A stretch of 64,000 bases of DNA from Lentzea kentuckyensis (GTDB taxonomy: Bacteria > Actinomycetota > Actinomycetes > Mycobacteriales > Pseudonocardiaceae): contig NZ_MUYM01000102.1 of assembly GCF_002150765.1 (NCBI RefSeq), forward strand, positions 1 through 64,000. The letters are read 5' to 3'. The notes below the pieces were generated by a model that saw nothing but the letters and a program-made list of their open reading frames with translations, made no database searches and was not told the DNA's origin. The translations under genes and the position numbers were made by a program. Shown one piece after another: positions 53,747-62,269 of the stretch (the stretch's first letter is position 1; the number at the start of each line of letters is the position of its first letter).

Positions 53747-55405
53747 ATGATCTCGACCCAAACACGCACGCCGGTCCTCGCCGAGGCCGACCTCGACCGC
53801 CTCACCGCGGCGATGGCCCTGCTGGGCGCGCACGACACCCACTCGGCGCTCGCGAACGCGGTGCCGGCACTGGACGACGAGCAGCGCGCGGCCGTGACGC
53901 GGCACGCGAGCCTCGACCACGTGGCGTTGCTGATCTTCCCGGAAACCCTCGTGGGCCTCGCGGACGAACTCGTGCGGCACGGCATCGAGGTCGGCACGAT
54001 GACACCCAGCGTGGTGGTGCGAGAACGGTTGAGCACCAGATACTCGGTGCCCGTCGCGGACCTGAAGGTCGGCATCCTGCGCGCCCCCGTCTCCGACCGC
54101 AACGGCTGGCCGTGCGAACTGGAGATCTTCGTGATGGTGACGCCGCCGTCGCTCGCGCACATCGCCGAGGACGAACGCCGGCACGAACGCGAGAACCACG
54201 TCGCCCTGGCCGTCCGCCGCCCGGATCCGGTGCTGCTGCGCGGTTTGCGCACGATGATCACCGGTGTGATGCGGCCGGACGGCGGCGGTTACAACGGCTA
54301 CGAGAACAACACCGTGCTCTACTTCCGCGACGCGCACTGCGCCGACCCGGCGTTCCGCCGCCTGGAGCTGATCGCCAGCGGCCGGTTCCCGCAGCTGCAG
54401 GCCACCCACCAGCGCGAGTCGTGCGCCGGCACCGAACTGCTGCGCCTGCTGACCGGCGCGTGGGCCACGCAGGCCATCGCGACCGCGGCCGAGCTGAGGC
54501 TCCTCGACCACCTCGCGACGGTGCCCGACCTGACGGCGCTGGCCCGCGTCACCGGCACCGAACCCCAAAGCCTGGCAAGGCTTCTGCGCTACCTCACCGC
54601 GCTCGGCGTCGTCCACACGTCCGGCGAACGGCACAGCCTGACCGACCTCGGCGAACTGCTGCGCTCGGACCTGACGGGTTCGATGCGCCCGCTCGCCCTG
54701 ATGTACGGCGGCCCGTTCTACCGTTCGTTCGCCGAGCTCACCGAGGCCATCCGCAGCGGCGAGGAGTCCTACGCCAAGGCGTTCGGCGCCCACCACTTCG
54801 CGCACATGGCCGGCGACCCGGCGCTGTCCGAGCTGTTCCACGGCTCCATGGCCGCGAGCAACGCCATGTTCACCGGCGTCACCAAGGTCATCGACTTCTC
54901 GGGCGCCCGCACCGTCGTGGACGTGGCCGGCGGCAACGGCGAGCTGCTGTCCCGCGTCCTGCACGCCAACCCGTCGCTGCACGGCGTGCTCCTGGACCTC
55001 CCGAACGCCCTCGCCTCCGCCGAGCCCCGGCTCGCCGAGCTGGCCGGCCGCGTCACCCTGGTTCCCGGTGACTTCACCCGTTCCGTCCCCGCCACCGGCG
55101 ACATCTACCTGCTGTCCCGCGTGTTGCACGACTGGGACGACCAGCAGTGCCGCACGATCCTGGCGACGTGCGCGCGGAACATGCCCGCGCACGCCGAGCT
55201 GCTGGTGATCGAGCGCCTGCTGCCCGAGGCCGGTGACGTGGACTCCCTCGCCATCCCGTGGGACATCCACATGCTCTGCAACACGGGCGGCCGCGAACGC
55301 ACCGAGTCGCACTACAGCGCCCTGCTGGCGGAAGCGGGCTTCGAACTGGTCGAAACCCGCGCCCTGCCACTGGACGCGCACGTGATGCGAGCCCGGCGCC
55401 GCTGA
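53747..55405 (+). CDS. O-methyltransferase fused to an extra N-terminal domain
   Basis: A 552-residue protein. Residues from about 216 onward are a plant-type/hydroxyneurosporene-like O-methyltransferase: a dimerisation winged helix (TAAELRLLDHLATVPDLTAL), SAM motif VVDVAGGNGE near residue 388, and the catalytic-region block LSRVLHDWDDQQCRTIL. Methyltransferases of this family are ~340 residues, so the N-terminal ~215 residues are extra. That part has a possible vicinal-oxygen-chelate feel (LDHVALLIFPETLVGLADEL, then CELEIFVMVTPPS), but I do not recognise it. It follows the FAD monooxygenase closely and is probably in the same operon. Confidence 0.82.
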   Translation: MISTQTRTPVLAEADLDRLTAAMALLGAHDTHSALANAVPALDDEQRAAVTRHASLDHVALLIFPETLVGLADELVRHGIEVGTMTPSVVVRERLSTRYSVPVADLKVGILRAPVSDRNGWPCELEIFVMVTPPSLAHIAEDERRHERENHVALAVRRPDPVLLRGLRTMITGVMRPDGGGYNGYENNTVLYFRDAHCADPAFRRLELIASGRFPQLQATHQRESCAGTELLRLLTGAWATQAIATAAELRLLDHLATVPDLTALARVTGTEPQSLARLLRYLTALGVVHTSGERHSLTDLGELLRSDLTGSMRPLALMYGGPFYRSFAELTEAIRSGEESYAKAFGAHHFAHMAGDPALSELFHGSMAASNAMFTGVTKVIDFSGARTVVDVAGGNGELLSRVLHANPSLHGVLLDLPNALASAEPRLAELAGRVTLVPGDFTRSVPATGDIYLLSRVLHDWDDQQCRTILATCARNMPAHAELLVIERLLPEAGDVDSLAIPWDIHMLCNTGGRERTESHYSALLAEAGFELVETRALPLDAHVMRARRR

Positions 55406-55423
55406 GGTTCGTGCTGCCTGGTC

Positions 55424-55780
55424 TCAGTCCTGCCACGAGACCAGGCAGAACGGATGCCCGGCGGGGTCCGCGTAGACGTGGAACACGTCGCTCCCGCCTT
55501 CGAGCCGTGTCGCGCCCAGCGCCAGCACCTTCTCACCGGCCACGCCGAGGTCGTCGACACGCACGTCGAAGTGCATGGTCGCCGACTCCTCCGGCCACTT
55601 CGGCGGTTGCCAGTGCTCGACCCGCGCGAACGCCACGCCGGAGCGGTCGGGGGCGTCTCCGATGACGACCCAGCCGGGTTCGTCCTGCACCCGGACCATC
55701 CCGAGCAACTTCTCGTAGAACTTCGCGAGGCCCCGCGGGTCAGGGCAGTCGATCACCAGGCCGTGCCAACGTCCGATCAT
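55424..55780 (-). CDS. VOC/glyoxalase-like protein
   Basis: A 118-residue single-domain protein of the glyoxalase-like (Glyoxalase_6) type: GLVIDCPDPRGLAKFYEKLL at the N-terminus and DVFHVYADPAGHPFCLVSW at the C-terminus. The pairing of two betaalphabetabetabeta modules is complete. Relatives include metal-binding dioxygenases, resistance proteins and small sensors; the role here is unknown. It is convergent with the methyltransferase gene, with only 18 bp between the stops. Confidence 0.85.
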   Translation of the reverse strand: MIGRWHGLVIDCPDPRGLAKFYEKLLGMVRVQDEPGWVVIGDAPDRSGVAFARVEHWQPPKWPEESATMHFDVRVDDLGVAGEKVLALGATRLEGGSDVFHVYADPAGHPFCLVSWQD

Positions 55781-55855
55781 GCGCGGGAGCGTGGCACCGC
55801 ATGCGGACAACGGCTGTCCTGATCGACGCGGAGGTGGACGAGCTCATCAGCCAGG

Positions 55856-56641
55856 TCAGGAACGCATCACCGAGTCGAGCAGGTTCTTGGCGACGTCGCG
55901 CAGTTTCACGTTCTCGTACTGCGACCGCTCCACGAGCATCGCGAAGGCCTCGTCCGGTGTGCACTTGTTCACGGCCATCAGGATGCCCTTGGCCTGATCG
56001 ATGACGGCTCGTGACACCAGCGCTCGCTCGAGCTGCTGGATGTGCTCGCGGGAGCGTTGCCATCGTTGGGCGCTGCTGATCGTGGCGGAGGCCGCCGTGG
56101 TGAACAGGCGCATGAGGCCCTCGTCGAACGGGTCGAACGCCGCCGCGGTGTGGCTGTAGATGTTGAGCGAACCGACGTGTTCCGCCTGGGTCCGGCCGGT
56201 GGCGGGCAGGATCACGGGGACCGACAGGTACGCGCGAATGTCGTGTTCCGCCGCCGCGGCTTCGAACTCCGGCCACTCCTCGCGGTGCTCGCCGACGACC
56301 GCGCGGACCGCCTGCAGCGTGCGCGCGGACTGCAGGCACGGGCCGCGATCGGCGCTGTACTGCTTCTCGTCGACGTCGACGAGAAGGTGGTCCGTGGAGG
56401 CCGCGGTGCGCGGCTGCTGCAGTGTCATCACGGAGACGGTCACCGCGTCGGCGTCGGGGATCGCCTTCGTCGCGGTCTCCGCCAGGCGTTGCAACGCATC
56501 GTCGAGCGATTCCTCGCCGGAGAGCGCGTCACGCAACACCTCCAGCGCGTCGGCGGCCTCGTCGAGGCGCTCCAGAACGTCGGGACGATCACCGTTGAGC
56601 GACTGATGGGATGATGAGAACGTTCGCGTGTCGTCGGCCAT
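55856..56641 (-). CDS. GAF-ANTAR RNA-binding antiterminator, copy 1
   Basis: A 261-residue regulator. A GAF sensor domain lies at about 55-190 (SADRGPCLQSARTLQAVRAV, then RAYLSVPVILPATGRTQAEH) and a C-terminal ANTAR domain at about 200-255 (ALVSRAVIDQAKGILMAVNK, then LRDVAKNLLDSV). ANTAR domains bind paired RNA hairpins and prevent termination. The ATG at 56641 has GGAG eight bases upstream. TATTAT on the minus strand at 56711-56706 may be a -10 box. A second GAF-ANTAR gene is at 63273. Confidence 0.9.
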   Translation of the reverse strand: MADDTRTFSSSHQSLNGDRPDVLERLDEAADALEVLRDALSGEESLDDALQRLAETATKAIPDADAVTVSVMTLQQPRTAASTDHLLVDVDEKQYSADRGPCLQSARTLQAVRAVVGEHREEWPEFEAAAAEHDIRAYLSVPVILPATGRTQAEHVGSLNIYSHTAAAFDPFDEGLMRLFTTAASATISSAQRWQRSREHIQQLERALVSRAVIDQAKGILMAVNKCTPDEAFAMLVERSQYENVKLRDVAKNLLDSVMRS

Positions 56642-57161
56642 GCCGGGCACTCCTTCGCCGTCGGGTGGAACCCACGGCGCCAGCTGCTCGACGCACGTTC
56701 AACGGATAATACGGCTGGGGGAGCGCAACCGGTCAGAACGTGTAGTCTCAAGCTTGGGGTCGACGCGTTTCGCGTCCCCCGTCAGCCACGCGCCGTGCAG
56801 TCACTCCGGTTCCGCGCCATCAGCGACGACCACGCACGGTACGCGAAGAAAGTTGTCACCATGAGAAACGCTTCTTTGCCCCTGTCCTCGAACGGAAAGT
56901 ATCCAGTGACCCTGAATTCGGCGAACCAGCTGTTCAGCCACCCTGAAACGCACGACCCAGTTGCGACATCCAGTTCGCCTGAGCCCGAACAGCCGTCCTG
57001 GACGAACCTGTTCCAGGAGCCGGTACCGGCCCAGCGAGTTTCCTCAGAGCACTGAGGCCACGTCCGGCTCACCCAGGCTGCCCGCGTTCCGGCGCAGCGA
57101 ATTTGATTCCACAGTGGATGGTGGGCGAGACCGGACTCCGGTGCGCGCGGGCGGAACCCGC
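56642..57161. other. Intergenic region with one candidate small gene
   Basis: This 520-base gap between the ANTAR gene and the transglutaminase-like gene is less GC-rich than its neighbours around 56830-57000. It contains the ANTAR promoter area and one possible small open frame (56861-57055). I see no RNA gene or strong hairpin. Confidence 0.4.
56861..57055 (+). CDS. Candidate small peptide (64 aa)
   Basis: From the ATG at 56861, 64 residues are encoded, rich in Ser, Pro, Asn and Glu (NASLPLSSNGKYPVTLNSAN near the start). Codon use is less GC-biased than in neighbouring genes and the ribosome site (GAAGAAAG) is weak. An in-frame ATG at 56795 would lengthen it. It could be a small secreted-peptide precursor or a non-coding stretch; no modifying enzyme is adjacent. 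Confidence 0.3.
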   Translation: MRNASLPLSSNGKYPVTLNSANQLFSHPETHDPVATSSSPEPEQPSWTNLFQEPVPAQRVSSEH

Positions 57162-58055
57162 TCAGCGCCAGGACGGGGCCAGGTCCTCTTCGGCTTGAAC
57201 GACCATCGACTCGAGCACCGGGCCGCCGAACGTGGTGACCATCGCGACGTCGGCGGCGTCACGGCCCCTGCCGACGACGACGCGGCCCTTGCGGGGCTCG
57301 TTGTTGCGCGGGTCGAAGGTCCACCAGCGGTCGCCCAGCCAGACCTCCATCCACGCCGCGAAGTCCATCGGGGCACCGTCGGGCGGCACGTCCAGATCCG
57401 GCAGGTAGCCGAAGACGTACCGGGCCGGAATGTTGAGAGCGCGGCAGAACGAGATCGCCAGATGCGTGAAGTCACGGCAGACACCGAAACCCGCGGCGTT
57501 GACGTCGGCGGCGGTCGACAACGCGGTGGAGGTGCCGTAGCCGAAGCTCAGCGTCTCGTGGACGTGCCTGCAGATCTCGCGCACCCGGTCGTAACCGGGC
57601 GGATGAGCGCCGAACCTGGACCATGCCTCGTCGCCCAGCACGTCGGACACGCAGTACCTGCTGGGCAGTGTGTACAGCAGCACGTCGTCCGGAAGGCCGT
57701 CGGGCAGCGTCTCCGGCATGGAGTCGTCCACGTCCTCCGTCCTGTCCGGCACGTCGACCCACGCGCTGTAGTGCACTGTGGACAGACCAGCAGGAAGCAC
57801 GATCCGCGTGTTCCGATTGCCGTACAGGTCGAGGTAATGCCGCATCGGGACGTCCGGCTTCACGTCCAGATGCTCCTGGCTCAGCCGCAAGTCCGCGCTC
57901 CACAGCGGGCGCACGAGGAACACCGCCGGCGTGGGCACTTCGGCGCGATAGGTGAACGCACAACCGACGCGGAGCAGTCGGGTGCCCCACGTCAGTCGCG
58001 TCGCGCCAGTGCCGTAGTGGCGCGAGTTCAACGCACCCGCGCCAAGAAAGTCCAC
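57162..58055 (-). CDS. Transglutaminase-like protein
   Basis: A 297-residue protein. The N-terminal part is beta-rich (TYRAEVPTPAVFLVRPL). The C-terminal core is transglutaminase-like: the catalytic Cys lies in GFGVCRDFTHLAISFCRALN, followed by IPARYVFGYLPDL and MDFAAWMEVWLGDRWWTFDP. In most relatives the last block begins with a His before AW; here it reads FAAW, a variant I recall from one subgroup, in which another residue must serve. The start is a GTG at 58055, with a possible later start. It likely acts as a protease or peptide hydrolase, but this is unproven. Confidence 0.8.
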   Translation of the reverse strand: MDFLGAGALNSRHYGTGATRLTWGTRLLRVGCAFTYRAEVPTPAVFLVRPLWSADLRLSQEHLDVKPDVPMRHYLDLYGNRNTRIVLPAGLSTVHYSAWVDVPDRTEDVDDSMPETLPDGLPDDVLLYTLPSRYCVSDVLGDEAWSRFGAHPPGYDRVREICRHVHETLSFGYGTSTALSTAADVNAAGFGVCRDFTHLAISFCRALNIPARYVFGYLPDLDVPPDGAPMDFAAWMEVWLGDRWWTFDPRNNEPRKGRVVVGRGRDAADVAMVTTFGGPVLESMVVQAEEDLAPSWR

Positions 58056-58247
58056 AATGGACCCATCGGGGCCATGGAATGGTGAGGAGCCGACGTCATG
58101 CCGGGACTCCCATCTCCGGCCCGAAAGACGACCGGTTCAGGTTTCGCCGAGTGCGACGTGAGCTTGAGTGCCCAGGTGCGAGAGGCTCTCGGCAAACCGA
58201 CACTACACGCGTTCGAGCGTGATCAACCGAAATGCCGTCCACCAGTT

Positions 58248-58703
58248 CTAGGGCGCGTAACGCTCCATGCACTCGGCGAGGTCCGACCACCCCATCGGCG
58301 GCGGCCCCGTCACCGAGGCCTCGCGGGCACCGACGCGTCCCAGGGATTCGGCCACCAGACGTGCCACGGCCTCCGGCGCCTGCACGATGTCACCGGTCGA
58401 GCGGGCGAGCACGATCCGAGGCTCGGCGGGACCGGTCTCGATCGACACCGCCCAGCCCTGCGTCGCGCTCCAGACGAGCATGACGTCACGATCCGGGTGA
58501 GCCACAGCGCGGCCGCCGAGTGCGATGTAGGCCGTCGCGGTGTCGGTGACCTCGAAACTGATGCCGTCGCGCGGCACGCCGAGAGCCTCGGCGACCTTCC
58601 CCACATAGCGTTCGAGGGCGCCTGCCAGCAGGTGCGTGCCCTCGGACGTGGCGTCCCGGCCGCCCAGGATCCGATCATCACCGATGGGGGCGGTCACTGC
58701 CAT
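58248..58703 (-). CDS. DUF6292 family protein
   Basis: A 151-residue soluble protein with the pattern of the actinobacterial DUF6292 family: YVGKVAEALGVPRDGISFEV, AYIALGGRAVAHPDRDVML, WAVSIETGPAEPRIVL, then PEAVARLVAESL. Function unknown. It is a single gene with intergenic gaps on both sides. Relatives are often encoded near conjugative or regulatory genes; none is visible here. Confidence 0.75.
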   Translation of the reverse strand: MAVTAPIGDDRILGGRDATSEGTHLLAGALERYVGKVAEALGVPRDGISFEVTDTATAYIALGGRAVAHPDRDVMLVWSATQGWAVSIETGPAEPRIVLARSTGDIVQAPEAVARLVAESLGRVGAREASVTGPPPMGWSDLAECMERYAP

Positions 58704-58845
58704 GCGGACTCCGTCTTCTCAGATCGCTGCGGAGCCACGGCGGGCGACGCGCGGACCGCGGAGCTGACGAAGCGAGTGAATGAGCCGATCAACGGCCTGC
58801 GCGTTCACTGTAGCCGCTCGCAGCCGTGAAAGAGCACCGCACGCG

Positions 58846-58882
58846 CCCAGGAGCACGCACCGCGGCGGTGCGTGCTCCTGGG
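58846..58882 (-). terminator. Long perfect hairpin downstream of csbD
   Basis: CCCAGGAGCACGCACCGC (58846-58863) is perfectly complementary to GCGGTGCGTGCTCCTGGG (58865-58882). It lies 16 bp past the csbD stop on the minus strand and very probably terminates that transcript. Confidence 0.75.
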
Positions 58883-58898
58883 GAGAGCGGTGAGCCGT

Positions 58899-59075
58899 TC
58901 AGTCCTTCTTGAAGGCGTCCTTGACCTTCTCGGCCGACTCACTCAGGTGACCCTTCGCCTGGTCGACCTTGCCCTCGGTTTCCATGCTCTTGTCGTCGGT
59001 CGCGTCGCCGACGCCTTCCTTGACCTTGCCCTTGAGCTGGTCGGCCTTGGCGTCGAGCTTGTCGTCGGTGCCCAT
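58899..59075 (-). CDS. CsbD family stress protein
   Basis: A 58-residue, highly charged helical protein with the CsbD pattern (KLDAKADQLKGKVKEGVGDA, then KVDQAKGHLSESAEKVKDAF). CsbD proteins are induced by general stress in other bacteria; their action is unknown. The ATG at 59075 is preceded by GGGGAAGGA. A very stable hairpin follows the stop. Confidence 0.9.
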   Translation of the reverse strand: MGTDDKLDAKADQLKGKVKEGVGDATDDKSMETEGKVDQAKGHLSESAEKVKDAFKKD

Positions 59076-59583
59076 GTGGTCCTTCCCCGACACCCGAATC
59101 TCAGGTGCGGCGTCTGTCTCCGGATGCCCCCTCAGACGGACCTCAACCGCGCAGCGGGTGAGCATTTGGCTCGATCGGAGATGTGGGTGGCTCTGTTGGC
59201 AGTCGGCCGGATCCCGCCTCGCCCGAGAAACTCCTGAACAGCGTATGGTGAGGTCACCGAGGGTATGTCGCGCATCGGCGTTCAAGCTGATGTCGCCTTG
59301 GGCGTATCAAGAAATCCGGCCGGTTCGGCTGGAGGCAGGAGCGCCGAGATGATCTCGGATCTGCTCTGCACCACCACTACGGCGCCGATTGTGTCGCACG
59401 GTCTGAAGTTGCCGCTGAAATCAGATGCGATGTCCGCCGGGTACCTCAGCGGCGGCTGGCGACCGTTGTCGACCGACCCTGCCATCCAAGTGCCTTCGCT
59501 CGTGGCTCCGGCCAAGCGTTCCTGGTGACGCTCTGGTCGTTCCGGCGATCGCGGTCGTACCCCCATCGATCAGAGAGACCCTC
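59076..59583. other. Stretch without a convincing gene
   Basis: The only longer open frame here (59265-59528, plus strand, 87 codons) has no ribosome site and no recognisable protein. I see no strong hairpin or RNA gene. It probably contains the csbD promoter at its left end and that of the next gene at its right end. Confidence 0.4.
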
Positions 59584-60720
59584 GTGGATCAGCTCAGCCT
59601 CGGCGTCATCGCACTGTCACGCAAGGAGAACGAGTTCCGGCTTCCGATCCACCCGCTGCACGTCGACCGGATCGACGCGGACCTGCGGGCCCGCATCTAC
59701 CTCGAACACGGTTACGGCGACCGCTTCGGCATCTCCGACGAGCAGCTCGCCGCATCGGTCGCGGGGATGCGCTCACGCCAGGAGTTGATCGAGGCGTGTG
59801 ATGTCATCCTGCTGCCCAAGCCTCTCGCGCAAGACGTCGAAGAGCTGCGGGAAGGGCAGGTGCTGTGGGGCTGGCCGCACTGCGTGCAGGACACGAAGCT
59901 CACTCAGTTGGCCATCGAGCGACGGCTGACCGTGATCGCCCTCGAGGCGATGAACCACTGGACCGCCGACGGTTCGTTCGGTCTGCACGTCTTCCACAAG
60001 AACAACGAACTCGCCGGCTACTGCTCGGTACTGCACGCACTGCAGATCGCCGGCTCTACCGGTGACTACGGGCGGAGACTGAACGCCGCCGTGATCGGTT
60101 TCGGTGCCACTGCACGAGGTGCCGTGACGGCTCTCAAAGCGCACGGGGTGCACGAAGTCAACATTCTGACCAATCGGGGTGTCACGGCGGTCGGCTCGCC
60201 GATCCACTCGGCGCGGATGGTCCACTTCGACCACGACGACGCCGATCCGCGGCGCAGTCACGCGTTCACCGACGCCGGGCGCGTCTCCCTGGCGGGATTC
60301 CTCGCGAAGCACGACATCATCGTCAACTGCGTGCTCCAGAACCCGGACGAGCCGCTGATGTTCCTCGTTCAGGACGACCTGGCCACGTTGTCCCCGGGAA
60401 CGCTCATCGTCGACGTGTCCTGTGACAGGGGGATGGGGTTCACCTGGGCCCGCCCCACCACGTTCGCCGAGCCGTCCTTCCTGGTCGGTGACAACGTCCG
60501 CTACTACGGGGTGGACCACAGTCCGTCCTACCTGTGGAACTCGGCGACCTGGGAGATCAGCGAAGCACTGCTCCCGCACCTGCGCTCCGTCCTCAGTGGA
60601 GCCTGGGACACCAGCGACGTCATCCGGCGCGCCATCGAGATCCGCGACGGCGTCGTGCAGAACCGCCGCATCCTCTCTTTCCAACACCGTTCATCGGAGT
60701 ACCCGCATGCCCATGTCTGA
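59584..60720 (+). CDS. N5-(carboxyethyl)ornithine synthase-like dehydrogenase
   Basis: A 378-residue protein of the alanine dehydrogenase/Ceo family. The N-terminal substrate domain begins LGVIALSRKENEFRLPIHPL; the Rossmann motif is AAVIGFGATARGAV mid-protein; and IVDVSCDRGMGFTWARPTTF and YYGVDHSPSYLWNSATWEIS fit Ceo-type enzymes. These condense an alpha-keto acid such as pyruvate with the side-chain amine of ornithine using NAD(P)H. Opine-type products serve in secondary metabolism. The substrate is inferred from family only. It starts at a GTG behind GAGAGA; longer in-frame starts lack similarity. Confidence 0.8.
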   Translation: MDQLSLGVIALSRKENEFRLPIHPLHVDRIDADLRARIYLEHGYGDRFGISDEQLAASVAGMRSRQELIEACDVILLPKPLAQDVEELREGQVLWGWPHCVQDTKLTQLAIERRLTVIALEAMNHWTADGSFGLHVFHKNNELAGYCSVLHALQIAGSTGDYGRRLNAAVIGFGATARGAVTALKAHGVHEVNILTNRGVTAVGSPIHSARMVHFDHDDADPRRSHAFTDAGRVSLAGFLAKHDIIVNCVLQNPDEPLMFLVQDDLATLSPGTLIVDVSCDRGMGFTWARPTTFAEPSFLVGDNVRYYGVDHSPSYLWNSATWEISEALLPHLRSVLSGAWDTSDVIRRAIEIRDGVVQNRRILSFQHRSSEYPHAHV

Positions 60721-60868
60721 GCCGAGACGGCCCGCCGTGGCAGACAATGCCGACGCTCACCTCTGCGCCGTGTGCCCTCACCAGTGGTACGAGCACGATC
60801 CTCTCGGCGTCCGTTTCTGCGCCGCGACCACCGCCGCCGCACTGACCCGAAGTTGTATCTGCCCGTGA
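60707..60868 (+). CDS. Small Cys-rich peptide, RGCVC-like family
   Basis: A 53-residue peptide overlapping the end of the dehydrogenase gene by 14 bp, so translation is coupled. The pattern CAVCPHQWYEHDPLGVRFCA with an end reading RSCICP matches a small actinobacterial family whose members end RGCVC. Four to five Cys and two His could bind zinc. The ATG at 60707 or 60713 is the start. Confidence 0.65.
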   Translation: MPMSEPRRPAVADNADAHLCAVCPHQWYEHDPLGVRFCAATTAAALTRSCICP

Positions 60869-60896
60869 CCGTCGGCTGCGGTACAGGAAGGCGAGC

Positions 60897-61079
60897 ATGA
60901 GCACATCGACGTGGAAGACCACCGGGTTGACCACCGAGCGACTGACGCTGCGGCCATGGGCGGTCGACGACGCGGCCGCCGCACTGGACATAGACCTGCG
61001 GGTCTTCCGGCTCCGCCTGGTAGATCTCGACTCGGCCGCACCGGTGGCCCTGCGGCCGCCCCGCCGCGACGGTGACTGA
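60897..61079 (+). pseudogene. Truncated GNAT acetyltransferase N-terminus
   Basis: The first ~32 residues match a GNAT start (TTERLTLRPWAVDDAAAALDI) behind a good ribosome site (AGGAAGG). The family similarity then ends and an Arg/Leu-rich tail runs to a stop at 61077-61079. The acetyl-CoA-binding core is missing. The stop touches the desaturase stop with no base between, as if the downstream part had been replaced. Confidence 0.65.
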
Positions 61080-62117
61080 TCACGGGTGGCGCAGGGGTGA
61101 CCCGGCGTCGTGCAGATGGCGCAGCACCTGGGCGTAGGAGCGGCACAGGGTGGTTTTGCTGTAGGGAATGCCGTACCTGGCGCAGAAGTCCTCGACGAGA
61201 GGCTGCGCGTACCGCAGGTTCGGGCGGGGCATGTGCGGGTAGAGGTGGTGCTCGATCTGGTGGTTGAGGCCGCCGAGCAGGGCGTCGACCCACCGGCCGC
61301 CGGTGACGTTGCGGGAGGTCAGCACCTGCTTGTGGAGGTGGTCGAGGCGCCGGCCCTCGGCGATGATCGGCATGCCCTTGTGGTTCGGCGCGAACGAGCA
61401 GCCCAGGTAGACACCCATCAGACCTTGGTGCACGGCGATGAAGACGATCGCCTTCACCGGCGACAGCACGAGGAACACCGCGACCAGGTACCCGGCCACC
61501 GGCACGATCTGGAGCGCGGCTTCCCGCCACGGATTGCGCAGTTCGTTGCGGCACAGGGCGACGAGGCCGGAGATGCGCAGCACGGCGGCCTCCGCGAGCA
61601 GCAGCGGGAAGAACAGGAACGCCTGGTTCTTGGTGACCCAGCTGTAGAAGCCGCGTTTCCGCAAAGCCTGCGCACGGCTGAACGCGAGGGCGTGGATCTC
61701 GATGTCCGGATCGTGGTCCTCGTGGTTGGGGTTGGCGTGGTGCCGGTTGTGCTTGACGACCCACCACTGGTAGCTGATGCCGGTGAGGCTGCCGTGCAGG
61801 TGCCCGACCGCGTTGTTGTTGCGGTGGCTGCGAAAGATCTGGCGGTGACCGGCGTCGTGTCCGATGAACGCCAGCTGCGTCGAGGCCACGGCCAGGGCGA
61901 CCGCCGTCAGCGCCTGCCACCAGGAGTCGCCCAGCAACGCGAACGCGACCGCGATCGCGCCGAGCAGCAGCCCGTTGATCGTCATCCGCGCCAGGTAGTA
62001 GCCGCGCCGGCGGTCCAGCAGTCCGGCGTCCTTGAGCTCTCTGGTCAGACGTGCGAAGTCGCTGCCGGGTAAGCGTTCCGCCGTGTCGTTCGAATCTGGC
62101 TGAGTCGTGGTGCTCAC
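61080..62117 (-). CDS. Membrane fatty-acid desaturase, paralogue 2
   Basis: A 345-residue di-iron desaturase with histidine boxes GHDAGH, HNRHH and QIEHH, aligning with paralogue 1 (51372-52358) over nearly the whole length; blocks such as RRRGYY, TQLAFIGHDAGH, KQVLTSRNV and MPRPNLR/MPRPHLR are shared. I use the GTG at 62117; a longer in-frame start exists but adds only low-complexity residues. It lies convergent to a truncated GNAT gene. Confidence 0.9.
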   Translation of the reverse strand: MSTTTQPDSNDTAERLPGSDFARLTRELKDAGLLDRRRGYYLARMTINGLLLGAIAVAFALLGDSWWQALTAVALAVASTQLAFIGHDAGHRQIFRSHRNNNAVGHLHGSLTGISYQWWVVKHNRHHANPNHEDHDPDIEIHALAFSRAQALRKRGFYSWVTKNQAFLFFPLLLAEAAVLRISGLVALCRNELRNPWREAALQIVPVAGYLVAVFLVLSPVKAIVFIAVHQGLMGVYLGCSFAPNHKGMPIIAEGRRLDHLHKQVLTSRNVTGGRWVDALLGGLNHQIEHHLYPHMPRPNLRYAQPLVEDFCARYGIPYSKTTLCRSYAQVLRHLHDAGSPLRHP

Positions 62118-62269
62118 AGTGCGCGCATACCTCCGGTATCGGTCTCCGACGCCGGGGTCCGGGGTCATCGGTGCGGCAGTGCTGTTCACAGCGCCATTGG
62201 TCGGCATTCCCCTCCACGTCGGTCACAAACCCCTTGGAGCAAGGTCAAACGGGTGTTGGGACGTTCTCG

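Noticed and set aside
59265..59528. 87-codon open frame upstream of the Ceo-like gene
   Set aside because: No ribosome site, no hydrophobic or structural pattern, no recognisable family; left as intergenic.
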